Assembly (NCBI GenBank): GCA_964627305.1
Contig: CAZVHP010000011.1
Location: 27,461-91,460 of the forward strand
Reading direction: 5' to 3'
Length of the DNA stretch: 64,000 nt
Source: WJKG01 sp964627305
Lineage (GTDB): Bacteria > Zixibacteria > MSB-5A5 > GN15 > FEB-12
The position numbers and the translations under genes are program-made. This document shows positions 8,570 to 16,612 of the stretch, piece by piece. Under the pieces are notes generated by a model that was not told where the DNA came from, did no database searches, and was given only the letters and a program-made list of their open reading frames with translations. Each line of letters opens with the position of its first letter. Position 1 is the first letter of the stretch.

Positions 8570-9676
8570 CTACCGAGCCAGCTTGATAACGGCCTCGATC
8601 ACTTCGTCCTGCTCATCCTGCGTCATCTCGGGATAGATGGGCAGCGACAGGACACTCTGCGCCACACGACCGGAGACCGGGAATTCCTGCGGCGCATGGC
8701 CGAGGTAGGCGAAACACGGCTGGAGATGGAAGGGCACCGGATAGTAGATCATGCAGCCAATCTCAGCCTTGCGCAATCCCTCCACAACTTCATCGCGGTT
8801 GTTGACGACAATCGTATACTGGTTGAAGATATGGAAGGTAGCATAGTCCTTCGTCACCGGGGTACGAATCTCAGGCCGGCTCGCGAAGGCCTCATTGTAG
8901 CGGGCCGCCCACTGCTGCCGCTTGAGCGACCAGTCATTGAGGTACTTCATTTTAACCAGCAAAACAGCGGCCTGCAGCGTATCGAGGCGCGAGTTCAGCC
9001 CCACCATGTCGTGGTAGTACTTGCGTTTGGCGCCATGCACACGAATCATGGCGCAGGCATCGGCGAATTCATCAGAGTTGGTCGTGATCATACCACCATC
9101 ACCCGCTCCACCGAGATTCTTGGTCGGATAGAACGAGAAGGCGCCCATGTCCCCGATCGAGCCAGCCTTCTGACCGCGATATTCCGAACCGATCGCCTGA
9201 GCAGCGTCCTCAATGACGATCAGGTTATGCCTCCTGGCAATCGCCATGATGGGGTCCATGTCAGCACATTGGCCAAACAGGTGCACCGGTATTACCGCCT
9301 TTGTCCCGGGAGTGATGGCGGCCTCGATGAGGCCGGGATCAAGGTTGAACGTGTCTTCCTCGATGTCGACCAGTACCGGTTTGGCGCCCAGGCGGTGAAT
9401 GACCCCGGCCGTGGCAAAAAACGAGAAGTCCGTCGTGATCACTTCATCGCCGGCCTCAACTCCCGCCGCAATCAGCGCGACCAGAAGGGCATCAGTGCCG
9501 GATGCCACCCCGACAGCATGAGGTACCCGGGTCAACTGACTTACCTGCTGTTCAAGCATCGTCACTTCAGGTCCCAGCACAAAACCGCCGTGGGTCAGCA
9601 CGGCAATGACTGCCGCATCGAGTTCTGCCTTCAGGTAGGCATACTGGCGGCTCATATCAAGAAGCGGAACGCCCAT
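8570..9676 (-). CDS. DegT/DnrJ/EryC1/StrS-family sugar aminotransferase
   Basis: The second PLP sugar aminotransferase of the locus (368 residues). Family marks are GVASGTDALLVALIAAGV near 57-74, EDAAQAIGSEY near 155 and the PLP-lysine segment FYPTKNLGGAGDGGM near 180-194. The sequence resembles enzymes placed with a nearby hexapeptide acetyltransferase, as in pathways making N-acetylated amino-uronic or 3-acetamido sugars (the WbpE or FdtB type); that comparison is inference. The acyltransferase gene immediately upstream, 10 bases away, would acetylate the product. The gene belongs to the 13101-to-6334 minus-strand operon. Confidence 0.92.
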   Translation of the reverse strand: MGVPLLDMSRQYAYLKAELDAAVIAVLTHGGFVLGPEVTMLEQQVSQLTRVPHAVGVASGTDALLVALIAAGVEAGDEVITTDFSFFATAGVIHRLGAKPVLVDIEEDTFNLDPGLIEAAITPGTKAVIPVHLFGQCADMDPIMAIARRHNLIVIEDAAQAIGSEYRGQKAGSIGDMGAFSFYPTKNLGGAGDGGMITTNSDEFADACAMIRVHGAKRKYYHDMVGLNSRLDTLQAAVLLVKMKYLNDWSLKRQQWAARYNEAFASRPEIRTPVTKDYATFHIFNQYTIVVNNRDEVVEGLRKAEIGCMIYYPVPFHLQPCFAYLGHAPQEFPVSGRVAQSVLSLPIYPEMTQDEQDEVIEAVIKLAR

Positions 9677-9686
9677 AGTCTTCCTT

Positions 9687-10448
9687 TCACTCGTCCTTCC
9701 AGCCCTGGTTTTTCAGTAACTGCTCTTCGGGGACATCGCGAAACACCTTCGCCGGCATGCCGGCCATGATCTTGTGTGCCGGAGCATCGGTTGTCAGCAG
9801 CGCTCCGGCGGCAATCAGAGCATCTTCGCCAATCTCCTTGCCCGGCAGGATGGTAGCATTGACGCCGATTCGGGCACCTTGCCTGACAATAACACCCTTG
9901 AAGTGCCTAAATCGCTCCTCCGTGCGGCCCACATAGTTGTCATTGCTGGTGGCCACACAGGGAGCAACGAAACACCGATCCTCGATGTCGGAATAGGCCG
10001 TGATGTAGACGTTGGTCTCAAGCTTCACGAACCGGCCTATTGTGCAGAAGTTCTCGATAGCCACGCCGCGGCCGACAATGGTCTTATAGCCAATGCTGAC
10101 ATTCTCGCGAACAGTGGACAGATCAGCGACAAGGACCTTGTTGTCGATGGTGCAGCCCCGGTAAATGATAACCCCCGCGCCGATAATGCAGTCGTTGCCG
10201 ACCGTGCAAGGCGGTAAGGTGTCATCCTTGGTGACGGCAGTATTGGCCGCCCTCATGGGCAGTTTGCCGATGATGGTATGGTCGTCGATGCGTACACTGT
10301 CACCGATGGTCGTATCCGGGTGGATGACGACATGGTGTCCGATCCGGCAACCTGCGCCGATTCTCACCTTGTCACCGATGACGCAGAACTCGCCAAAGGT
10401 GCTGCCGGAACCGACCGACGCGCTGGCGGAGATAACAAAAGTTGACAT
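9687..10448 (-). CDS. Left-handed beta-helix (hexapeptide repeat) acyltransferase
   Basis: The 253-residue protein is built of hexapeptide repeats of the [LIV]-G-x4 type from residue 5 to about 225 (VRIGAG, CRIGHHV, TTIGDSV, VRIDDHT), giving a left-handed parallel beta-helix. A break at residues 64-80 and a loop with RTEERFRHFKG near 175 could frame the active site, and the end AGMPAKVFRDVP is typical of nucleotide-sugar N-acetyltransferases related to WbpD, WlbB and FdtC. Likely role: acetyl transfer from acetyl-CoA to the amino-sugar made by the neighbouring aminotransferase. It is followed by that gene after 10 bases and preceded by the Wzz-like gene after 80 bases. Confidence 0.88.
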   Translation of the reverse strand: MSTFVISASASVGSGSTFGEFCVIGDKVRIGAGCRIGHHVVIHPDTTIGDSVRIDDHTIIGKLPMRAANTAVTKDDTLPPCTVGNDCIIGAGVIIYRGCTIDNKVLVADLSTVRENVSIGYKTIVGRGVAIENFCTIGRFVKLETNVYITAYSDIEDRCFVAPCVATSNDNYVGRTEERFRHFKGVIVRQGARIGVNATILPGKEIGEDALIAAGALLTTDAPAHKIMAGMPAKVFRDVPEEQLLKNQGWKDE

Positions 10449-10528
10449 ACTCGTTTATCCTCTGTGTGTGTAATTGCTGATGTGTACCGCGTGATTCATG
10501 CTCTGGTTCTCGCAGTGCTTGAGCAGGC

Positions 10529-11743
10529 TCACTCTCGGGAACGCTCTTTTCTGACCCCCGGAAGCCAGCCGAAGAAGGCCGTCATGAAGGACGCCACACG
10601 GGCATAGTCGTCAGGCCGGGTGACGGCCAGCCGCCTGAGGAACTCAAGCCAGGCCGCCAGAAGAATAGCCACTATCAGGGAAGCTGCGAAGGCACCACCG
10701 ACAATAATGGCTCGCCTCGGACGGCTGCGCTTGTCAGGAACAGACGCGTGGTCCAGTACGGAAATGGTGGGCAGGTTTTCATTCTCACTGATCTTGGCCT
10801 GCTCCAGTTGCTCCAGCAAAATCTGATACAGGCTCTCGTTGACCTTCACTCGACTGTAGAGCTGCTCGTATTGCCCACGAAGCCCCGGTACCGAGGAGAT
10901 CGGCAGGGAGAAGAAGGAATTGCCCTCGTTGGAGCTTTCGAGCTTCTCCAGCTCCTTCTGGATAATGCGGCGTCGACGCTGCAGTTCCTTGTAGTCGGCA
11001 TTGTCTTCACCCAGTCGCCCGGCCAGCACCTGCAAGTCGATATCGATACGGGCCAGTTGAACCTTGAGCTCGGAGGCCTGATCGATGGCCAGGCGGGTCT
11101 GCTCGTCGAAATCGACCGCGCGATTGGCCAGCTGGAACTGCTCAAGATCAGTGCGCGCTGAATCCAGCTCTGCTTTGATCCGGACGAGACGCTGCTCTAC
11201 GAAGTCGCGATGCTGGCGGGCACGGTTGAGAACTATCTCACGGTTCAGATGATCGAGCTGCTCGACAAGGGCATTCGCAATGGCCGCTGCCACCTCCGGG
11301 TCCCGATCCTCGACCGCAACCTCAAGCAGGCCTTCCTCCGTCACACGGAAGCGCGTGCGTCCCAGGAATGCCTCGTAGGTCGCATCGCGGGAGTCAGTCT
11401 CATAGCGTGTCTGCAGGTGGAAGCTGTCGACGACACGGCCAACGATCGTGCGGCTTCTTAACATACGCGCATAGATGTCGCTGGGTGTCGCCAGTACCGG
11501 AAGGTCCAGTCCTTCGGTGATCGAAACAATCTGCGAGAGGCTGCCCAGATTGCCCATCGGCAGGCTCATGTCCTTCGGAGGGAGCAACAGGGCCGTAGCT
11601 TCGTACCACTTCGGCAGGACAAAGGACACGATGGCCGCCACCAACGTGACCAGAACAACAAGGCCGACAATCAGGCCGCGTCGCCGAGCAAGCACCTCAA
11701 GGAAGAGCCAGAAGCTGCCCGATGACGATTCGTGCCCGGTCAT
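10529..11743 (-). CDS. Wzz-type polysaccharide chain-length determinant protein
   Basis: This is an inner-membrane polysaccharide co-polymerase. A transmembrane helix at about residues 18-42 and a second near 347-368 bracket a periplasmic domain containing long coiled-coil helices (about 165-320), the architecture of the Wzz/PCP family. The Pro-rich stretch before the second helix (SVPDKRSRPRRA) is typical. The cytoplasmic tail is short and has no tyrosine kinase domain or Walker motif, so this is a chain-length regulator rather than a Wzc autokinase. Its start overlaps the stop of the upstream Wza-like gene (ATGA), which suggests translational coupling of the two export components. Confidence 0.9.
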   Translation of the reverse strand: MTGHESSSGSFWLFLEVLARRRGLIVGLVVLVTLVAAIVSFVLPKWYEATALLLPPKDMSLPMGNLGSLSQIVSITEGLDLPVLATPSDIYARMLRSRTIVGRVVDSFHLQTRYETDSRDATYEAFLGRTRFRVTEEGLLEVAVEDRDPEVAAAIANALVEQLDHLNREIVLNRARQHRDFVEQRLVRIKAELDSARTDLEQFQLANRAVDFDEQTRLAIDQASELKVQLARIDIDLQVLAGRLGEDNADYKELQRRRRIIQKELEKLESSNEGNSFFSLPISSVPGLRGQYEQLYSRVKVNESLYQILLEQLEQAKISENENLPTISVLDHASVPDKRSRPRRAIIVGGAFAASLIVAILLAAWLEFLRRLAVTRPDDYARVASFMTAFFGWLPGVRKERSRE

Positions 11744-13101
11744 CTCAGCTCCTCCCGGACATGAACAATGATCTCGTCACCATCATTGACCCGCGTCTTC
11801 GGAGATGCTGGTGCGGTAACGCGCGAGACCCGGTTGTACAAGCCGACACGATCCTTGTCAGCCCGCGGCGAGTAGCCGCCCGCGGCCCGAATGTAGAACT
11901 GGGCATCCTGACCCTCACGGTACGGGAAGAGACCGGGATTGTACACCTCCCCGGAAACCTGCACGTACCCAAGTTGCAGCGGCACGTACAGGCTGTCGGC
12001 GGGTTCCAGTGCGATGGCCTCGCCACCCGCCTGATCATTGACACTCCGGGAGATCGGAAATCGCAGATCGCTGGCACGGCCAAACTCGTCGAAACGCGCC
12101 TTGCGAAAAACGGTGACAGAGGCGCTGTTGGCATCCTCCGTGTAGCCACCAGCAAGGCTGATGGCGTCGGCGACCGTCATACTCTCCCGCGCCTGATATG
12201 AACCGGGTCGTGCGACGGCACCGAAGACGGTGATCCACTGACGGTCCTCAGACATCTGCGGCGAGGGAATCCAGATCATGGCACCAGACCTGACCGCTTC
12301 GGGATCAGTCGCAATACTGCCGCCGCGATTGATAATCTGCACCTGGTGCTGGTCGGCGCCGAAGCGGACACCTCCGGCCAGAAGCAAAAGGTCCTCAAGC
12401 CTGTCGCCATCAACCAACTCCACATCGCGCGGGTGGTTAACCTCGCCGACAACCTGTACAAGGTCGGTCGCCTTGCCGGGAACAAAGATATGGATGCCGG
12501 CGTACAGCCGGGGGTTGGCGGAGTGATCACCGAGGTAAAAGGCCCGATCCAAATCCACACGCAGCGGCTCCGGCCCGCCGGAGAAGACGATCCATCTCCG
12601 CGACCCACTCTTCAGAATGCCACCGGCTATATCGATGATGTCCGAGACTCGCTGCGATGTGAATCCCACATAAGCGCCCGGTCTGGCAACTGCCCCACTG
12701 ATCACAACGGACACCGGGCGGGGTTCAGTGATCGAGATCGTTATCTGCTCCGCCTTGTAAAGGCGCTCAAGCTCCGGCAAAAGGAGATTCCGCGCCTCGG
12801 TCAGCGTGAGGCCGGTCAGATTGAAGACACCAAGTGTGCCGTCGATAACCCGGCCTTCCGGATCAACTCCCAGTGTCATGGTGCGAACCTGCGAGCGGAC
12901 GAATGTGATGCGGAGCTGGTCGCCCGGACGGATCAGGTAGCGATCAGGGTCGACCGGCTGATCAAAATCAGCGTAGAGCAACGAGAGCATGGCCCCCAGA
13001 CTGTCAACAGCTGCCACCTGGCTCAAAGCGGGCACGGCCGGCAACAGGCAAATAGCAAGCGTGGCTATCACGCATAGTGTGCGGCTCAACAAGACCTCCA
13101 C
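11740..13101 (-). CDS. Wza-like polysaccharide export protein with SLBB domains
   Basis: The protein (453 residues from the GTG) begins with a signal peptide ending near ALSQ. Residues about 50-130 form a poly_export domain (DRYLIRPGDQLRITF), and repeated SLBB beta-grasp domains follow: VSGAVARPGAYVGFTSQR near 155, VVGEVNHPRDVEL near 223, VFGAVARPGSYQA near 290 and VSGEVYNPGLFPY near 395. It should form the periplasmic and outer-membrane export conduit for the locus. The start is uncertain: GTG at 13101 has a poor ribosome site, while a TTG 12 bases downstream follows GGAGG. There is no clear lipobox Cys, unlike E. coli Wza. It is the first gene of the minus-strand polysaccharide operon. Confidence 0.9.
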   Translation of the reverse strand: MEVLLSRTLCVIATLAICLLPAVPALSQVAAVDSLGAMLSLLYADFDQPVDPDRYLIRPGDQLRITFVRSQVRTMTLGVDPEGRVIDGTLGVFNLTGLTLTEARNLLLPELERLYKAEQITISITEPRPVSVVISGAVARPGAYVGFTSQRVSDIIDIAGGILKSGSRRWIVFSGGPEPLRVDLDRAFYLGDHSANPRLYAGIHIFVPGKATDLVQVVGEVNHPRDVELVDGDRLEDLLLLAGGVRFGADQHQVQIINRGGSIATDPEAVRSGAMIWIPSPQMSEDRQWITVFGAVARPGSYQARESMTVADAISLAGGYTEDANSASVTVFRKARFDEFGRASDLRFPISRSVNDQAGGEAIALEPADSLYVPLQLGYVQVSGEVYNPGLFPYREGQDAQFYIRAAGGYSPRADKDRVGLYNRVSRVTAPASPKTRVNDGDEIIVHVREELR

Positions 13102-13170
13102 AGAGGATGGCTTTGATCGGCTATGTCGTTACGGCTCAATGCGGCAGGATACGTCATGGCGCTGACAAAG

Positions 13171-14883
13171 TCAACTGCTTCGCGCCGACCGCCGAACACG
13201 ATACCATATACCACCCAGAGCTGCCAACGACGCCAAAGAGACAACCAGCCCCAACCACAGATGGGGCGTTCTATACCTCAGGATCACCCGCTGGTCGCCT
13301 TGATCAAAGGCGAATGAGATCAGCCCGTTGACTGCCTCAAGCCGCCGGCCGTCATCAGCCGACCAGCCCTTGTCAAACCCCATCCCTGTCACTATCCGTC
13401 CGGTAGTCCTACCGGTGATGTCGTACGTAATGACATTGGGAGTGATCTCACGCGTGTTGATCCGCGCTTCTCCTTCAAGAACGAACTCCTGAAGCACCTC
13501 GCCATTGTCCGTGACCAGCCCCCGACTGGGATGGTACGCCGAGAGCCATGCCGAGCGCAGCGCGCCCCGATTGGCAAGGTAACTGCGAAAGGCCCGGCCC
13601 TGAGGATCTATAGCCTGACGGAACTGCTCAGCCCGGTGAACCGGTTCGGGCGGCTGACGGTTAGCTTCGGAAAGGATGTTCCATGCGAAAATCAGATTGG
13701 TGCCGATAATCCCCACCGCAGCGAGATTGACAACCACCTTGGAGATCATGGAGCGGGAAACGCTCAGGCGAGCGCCAAGCAGATCATAGCCAATGGCCCC
13801 CAGCATCGCGATCGGAAGTATGACGAAGTGAAAGGCGCGACCGGTCCCACGCATTGAAGAGAACCCGGGCAAGCTGGTGAGAATGGCCCAGGGTGAAAGG
13901 GTACCAAAGTCACCCAGCCCCAACAGCAAAAAGAACGCGGCCACCACAAGCCACGGCCAGTGTTGTCGGAAGCGCCAGACAAGAGCTGTCACAGCGAGCA
14001 GGACCAGCAGGGGAGAGGTGTAGGCGCCGTATTCGTGCCATGCCCAGGTTTGCTCGTCGAAATGCTTCACGAACAGAGAGTGCTCGACACCGAAGAAGAT
14101 CTTGCCCAGGGCCGAAAGCGGGATTGACTCATCGGGATTGCCTTCCCATCGGTTCTCCACCAGGTAGATGACACTCGGCAGGAACTTCACAGCCGCCAGG
14201 CCCAGCCCGGCAAAGGCGGCTGCCACAAAGTTGACCAGATAGGCGACGCACCGGTGCCTCAGGCCAAGCAGGGCGCACAGCAGACCGGTAAACAGCAGCG
14301 TGTACACCAGCGGCACGGCACCGCCATTACCCAGGACCATCAGCATCAGAGCAAGCGCCGCCCAGACAATCCAGTGGCGCCTGTTGTGCGACTCGATCAC
14401 GAAGTATGCAAACCAGGGCAGGAAGCAGTAGTGCGTAAAGGGCATGTGCCCCTCGGCTATATGCAATGCGAAGTGCACGGAGCCGAAATAGGCCACCGAG
14501 AACAGCACTCCGGCAACACGCGACACCCCGAATGTACGCGCCAGAAGGTAGCTGCCACCGAACCCCAGAACGTAGCATACAAGCACCTGAAGCTTTAGGC
14601 CCACCACCGGTCCGAAGATCAGATACAGCAGGAAGAACGGTGAGAGAACGGCTACCTCAGGGTGATGAAACAGGATGTTACCGCCGCCAAGGTATGGATT
14701 CCAGAACGGAAACTGACCATAGTGCAACACCGTGCCTGCCGGTACCGCGGCAATGGTGGTGAACAGGTCCCAGTCGCGTACACCCCACCAGTCGATCTTC
14801 AGCAGAAGCGGGAGAGCATAGTAAACGGCCAGCAGGACAAAAAGGGCTGGTATCGCACGGTGTAAGATGCTAAACTTGGTCAT
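13171..14883 (-). CDS. YfhO-like polytopic membrane protein, probable GT-C glycosyltransferase
   Basis: With the start at the ATG at 14883 (an upstream extension of the frame is unlikely because it would cross the divergent gene) this is a 570-residue protein with about 11-12 hydrophobic segments. After the first helix there is an acidic luminal loop (WWGVRDWDLFTT), then FPFWNPYLGGGN, the Trp-Asn-Pro-Tyr-x-Gly-Gly signature seen in YfhO-type GT-C proteins. These use polyprenyl-phosphate sugars outside the inner membrane to decorate glycans. The C-terminal 130 residues are soluble and beta-rich, with another helix at the very end, as in YfhO. It is divergent from the GT-C gene at 14921, only 37 bases away. 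Confidence 0.75.
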   Translation of the reverse strand: MTKFSILHRAIPALFVLLAVYYALPLLLKIDWWGVRDWDLFTTIAAVPAGTVLHYGQFPFWNPYLGGGNILFHHPEVAVLSPFFLLYLIFGPVVGLKLQVLVCYVLGFGGSYLLARTFGVSRVAGVLFSVAYFGSVHFALHIAEGHMPFTHYCFLPWFAYFVIESHNRRHWIVWAALALMLMVLGNGGAVPLVYTLLFTGLLCALLGLRHRCVAYLVNFVAAAFAGLGLAAVKFLPSVIYLVENRWEGNPDESIPLSALGKIFFGVEHSLFVKHFDEQTWAWHEYGAYTSPLLVLLAVTALVWRFRQHWPWLVVAAFFLLLGLGDFGTLSPWAILTSLPGFSSMRGTGRAFHFVILPIAMLGAIGYDLLGARLSVSRSMISKVVVNLAAVGIIGTNLIFAWNILSEANRQPPEPVHRAEQFRQAIDPQGRAFRSYLANRGALRSAWLSAYHPSRGLVTDNGEVLQEFVLEGEARINTREITPNVITYDITGRTTGRIVTGMGFDKGWSADDGRRLEAVNGLISFAFDQGDQRVILRYRTPHLWLGLVVSLASLAALGGIWYRVRRSARSS

Positions 14884-14920
14884 GTGCTCTCGAACGACAT
14901 CTGTGAGTGTGCTCAGATAA

Positions 14921-16024
14921 ATGCAGCTTTCATACGTAAAAAGCAACCGATTCCTCTGGCCGACCGCGCTCCTGGCCGTGTTCATGCTGGTCTTTCTGGT
15001 TGGACTGACATCGGGAAGCGTGAAATACAAATCGCTGGAACGGATGCTGATACAGTGGGACGGTCAGCACTACCTCTCCATAGCGCGCGATGGCTACGAA
15101 ATGTTTCCCTGCCCCAGAGGACCACACCAGATTTGCGGCAATGTCGGTTGGTTTCCGCTGTTCCCGCTTACGGGGCGAGCGGTCGCGTGGCTGGGGCTGG
15201 ACGTTCGGTGGGCCTTGCTGCTGGCCGGATGGATCGCGCTGTGGGCTGCCCTGCTGCTGCTGTTTGATCTGGTCAGGCGGCCGTTCAACACAACCACCGC
15301 AGTCGGTACACTGGTGGCGCTTCTGGCTTTCCCCTCAGCCTTCTACTTCCTGACCGCCTTCCCCTACGCCTTGTTTCTGCTCCTGGCCGTGCTGACCATG
15401 TGGCTGCTTCAGCAGGAACGCTTCAGCTGGCTGTGGCTCCCGAGTGGCTTGCTGGCTGTGACCTATCCCAGCGGCGTCGTCATCGTCCTGCCACTCATAT
15501 GGTATCTGGTCAGCCGCTGGCGTACACTCTCAGCACACGGCAAAGCAGGGGTGCTCTGCGGAATTGCATCAGTAGGTGTGGCATTGGCTGCATACGCCGG
15601 GTACTATTGGTATCGTTTCGATGACTTCCTTCTGTATTTCCGCTTTCAGAACCAGCCAATGTATGCCCACGAGCCGGCTTTTCCGCTGCTGACAATCTTC
15701 GAGTCACTTCGCAACTACTCGACAAGCTACAGCGTGACCCTGATCATTTCCGCCGTGGTGGTGATGCTTGTGGCCTTCTACCGCACGAAGGTGCCCGCAA
15801 CGTGGCAGCTGTTCATGTTCGGCATACTCCTGTTCACACCGGCCGCCGGAACGACCGACTGCTACTATCGGCACATCGTTGTGGCCTTTCCCCTTGCTGT
15901 CATGGTCGGGCTGGCCCTGAACGACCGTCGACGTCGCTGGCTGGTCCCGGCGTATATCATCTGTGCCCAGGTCATGGCGTGGGTGGGGTACCTGCCACAA
16001 TACAAGGACGGACGGTTGATATAG
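14921..16024 (+). CDS. PIG-V-like GT-C mannosyltransferase family membrane protein
   Basis: This 367-residue protein has about ten hydrophobic segments. The first outer loop holds QWDGQHYLSIARDGYEMF (residues about 46-63), the Trp-Asp-x2-His-Tyr/Tyr pattern of the PIG-V/PIG-M-like and related bacterial GT-C transferases, where the Asp is the likely catalytic base. GWFPLFPLTGR follows, another conserved element of that group. It probably transfers a sugar from a polyprenyl-phosphate donor to an extracytoplasmic acceptor. It is divergent from the YfhO-like gene and convergent with a lipoprotein gene; proximity to the polysaccharide locus suggests, but does not prove, a shared glycan. Confidence 0.75.
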   Translation: MQLSYVKSNRFLWPTALLAVFMLVFLVGLTSGSVKYKSLERMLIQWDGQHYLSIARDGYEMFPCPRGPHQICGNVGWFPLFPLTGRAVAWLGLDVRWALLLAGWIALWAALLLLFDLVRRPFNTTTAVGTLVALLAFPSAFYFLTAFPYALFLLLAVLTMWLLQQERFSWLWLPSGLLAVTYPSGVVIVLPLIWYLVSRWRTLSAHGKAGVLCGIASVGVALAAYAGYYWYRFDDFLLYFRFQNQPMYAHEPAFPLLTIFESLRNYSTSYSVTLIISAVVVMLVAFYRTKVPATWQLFMFGILLFTPAAGTTDCYYRHIVVAFPLAVMVGLALNDRRRRWLVPAYIICAQVMAWVGYLPQYKDGRLI

Positions 16025-16047
16025 GCGCCGCGGCTCTCAGTGGGCTC

Positions 16048-16482
16048 TCAACGCGGTGTCAGCACCAGCCGCCAAAGTGAATCCGCCGTCTCCCGAACAA
16101 AAACCACCGAATCCGGCTCAGCCGTCCAGTCGGCCTGAAACGTACCGATCGGAATACGAACTGCATCGCAGTTGCTGCTGGTGATTTCTGTCGGACTGAA
16201 GCGCGAGGTGGGCAGACCCCAGTTACTCACGATACCGGTGTGATCGCAGAAATTGATCTCTGACCCGATGGCAGGATAGAAGTCCATAGAGTAGGTACGG
16301 TTGTTGCGGACAGTCATAGTCAGTGAATCCGCCTTGCTGCCAATGATGGTCTTGTGGCGGACAACGTAGTATCCACGGTAGTTCTCGGTCTGGTCTGACT
16401 TCACGGCATTGTCATCACCTCCGCAGACCGTCAGTCCCGCGGCAAGCGAGCCGCAGATCAACAGGACGAATACGCGACACAT
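16048..16482 (-). CDS. Predicted small lipoprotein or exported protein, unknown function
   Basis: The start is set at the ATG at 16482, which has AGGAG seven bases upstream; the longer frame to 16515 has no such site. The 144-residue product begins with a signal peptide (MCRVFVLLICGSLAAGL) followed by TVCGGDDN; Cys could be lipidated although Val at -1 is not the usual small residue. The mature part is beta-rich (GYYVVRHKTIIG, LTMTVRNNRTYSMDF) with several Cys residues and resembles a small lipocalin-like or immunoglobulin-like domain, but I recognise no family. It is convergent with the GT-C gene and lies 130 bases downstream of pyrG on the same strand. Confidence 0.65.
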   Translation of the reverse strand: MCRVFVLLICGSLAAGLTVCGGDDNAVKSDQTENYRGYYVVRHKTIIGSKADSLTMTVRNNRTYSMDFYPAIGSEINFCDHTGIVSNWGLPTSRFSPTEITSSNCDAVRIPIGTFQADWTAEPDSVVFVRETADSLWRLVLTPR

Positions 16483-16612
16483 AGAACATCTCCTGTATGA
16501 GCACGTCATTCGCATTCAATGACGCCCCAGATATCTGTTCCGTCTAATCCGTATATCTCATGTCAAAGTCCCCCTGGCCCCGTTTTCGTACTCACCCGAC
16601 CGGCAGCGTGCG

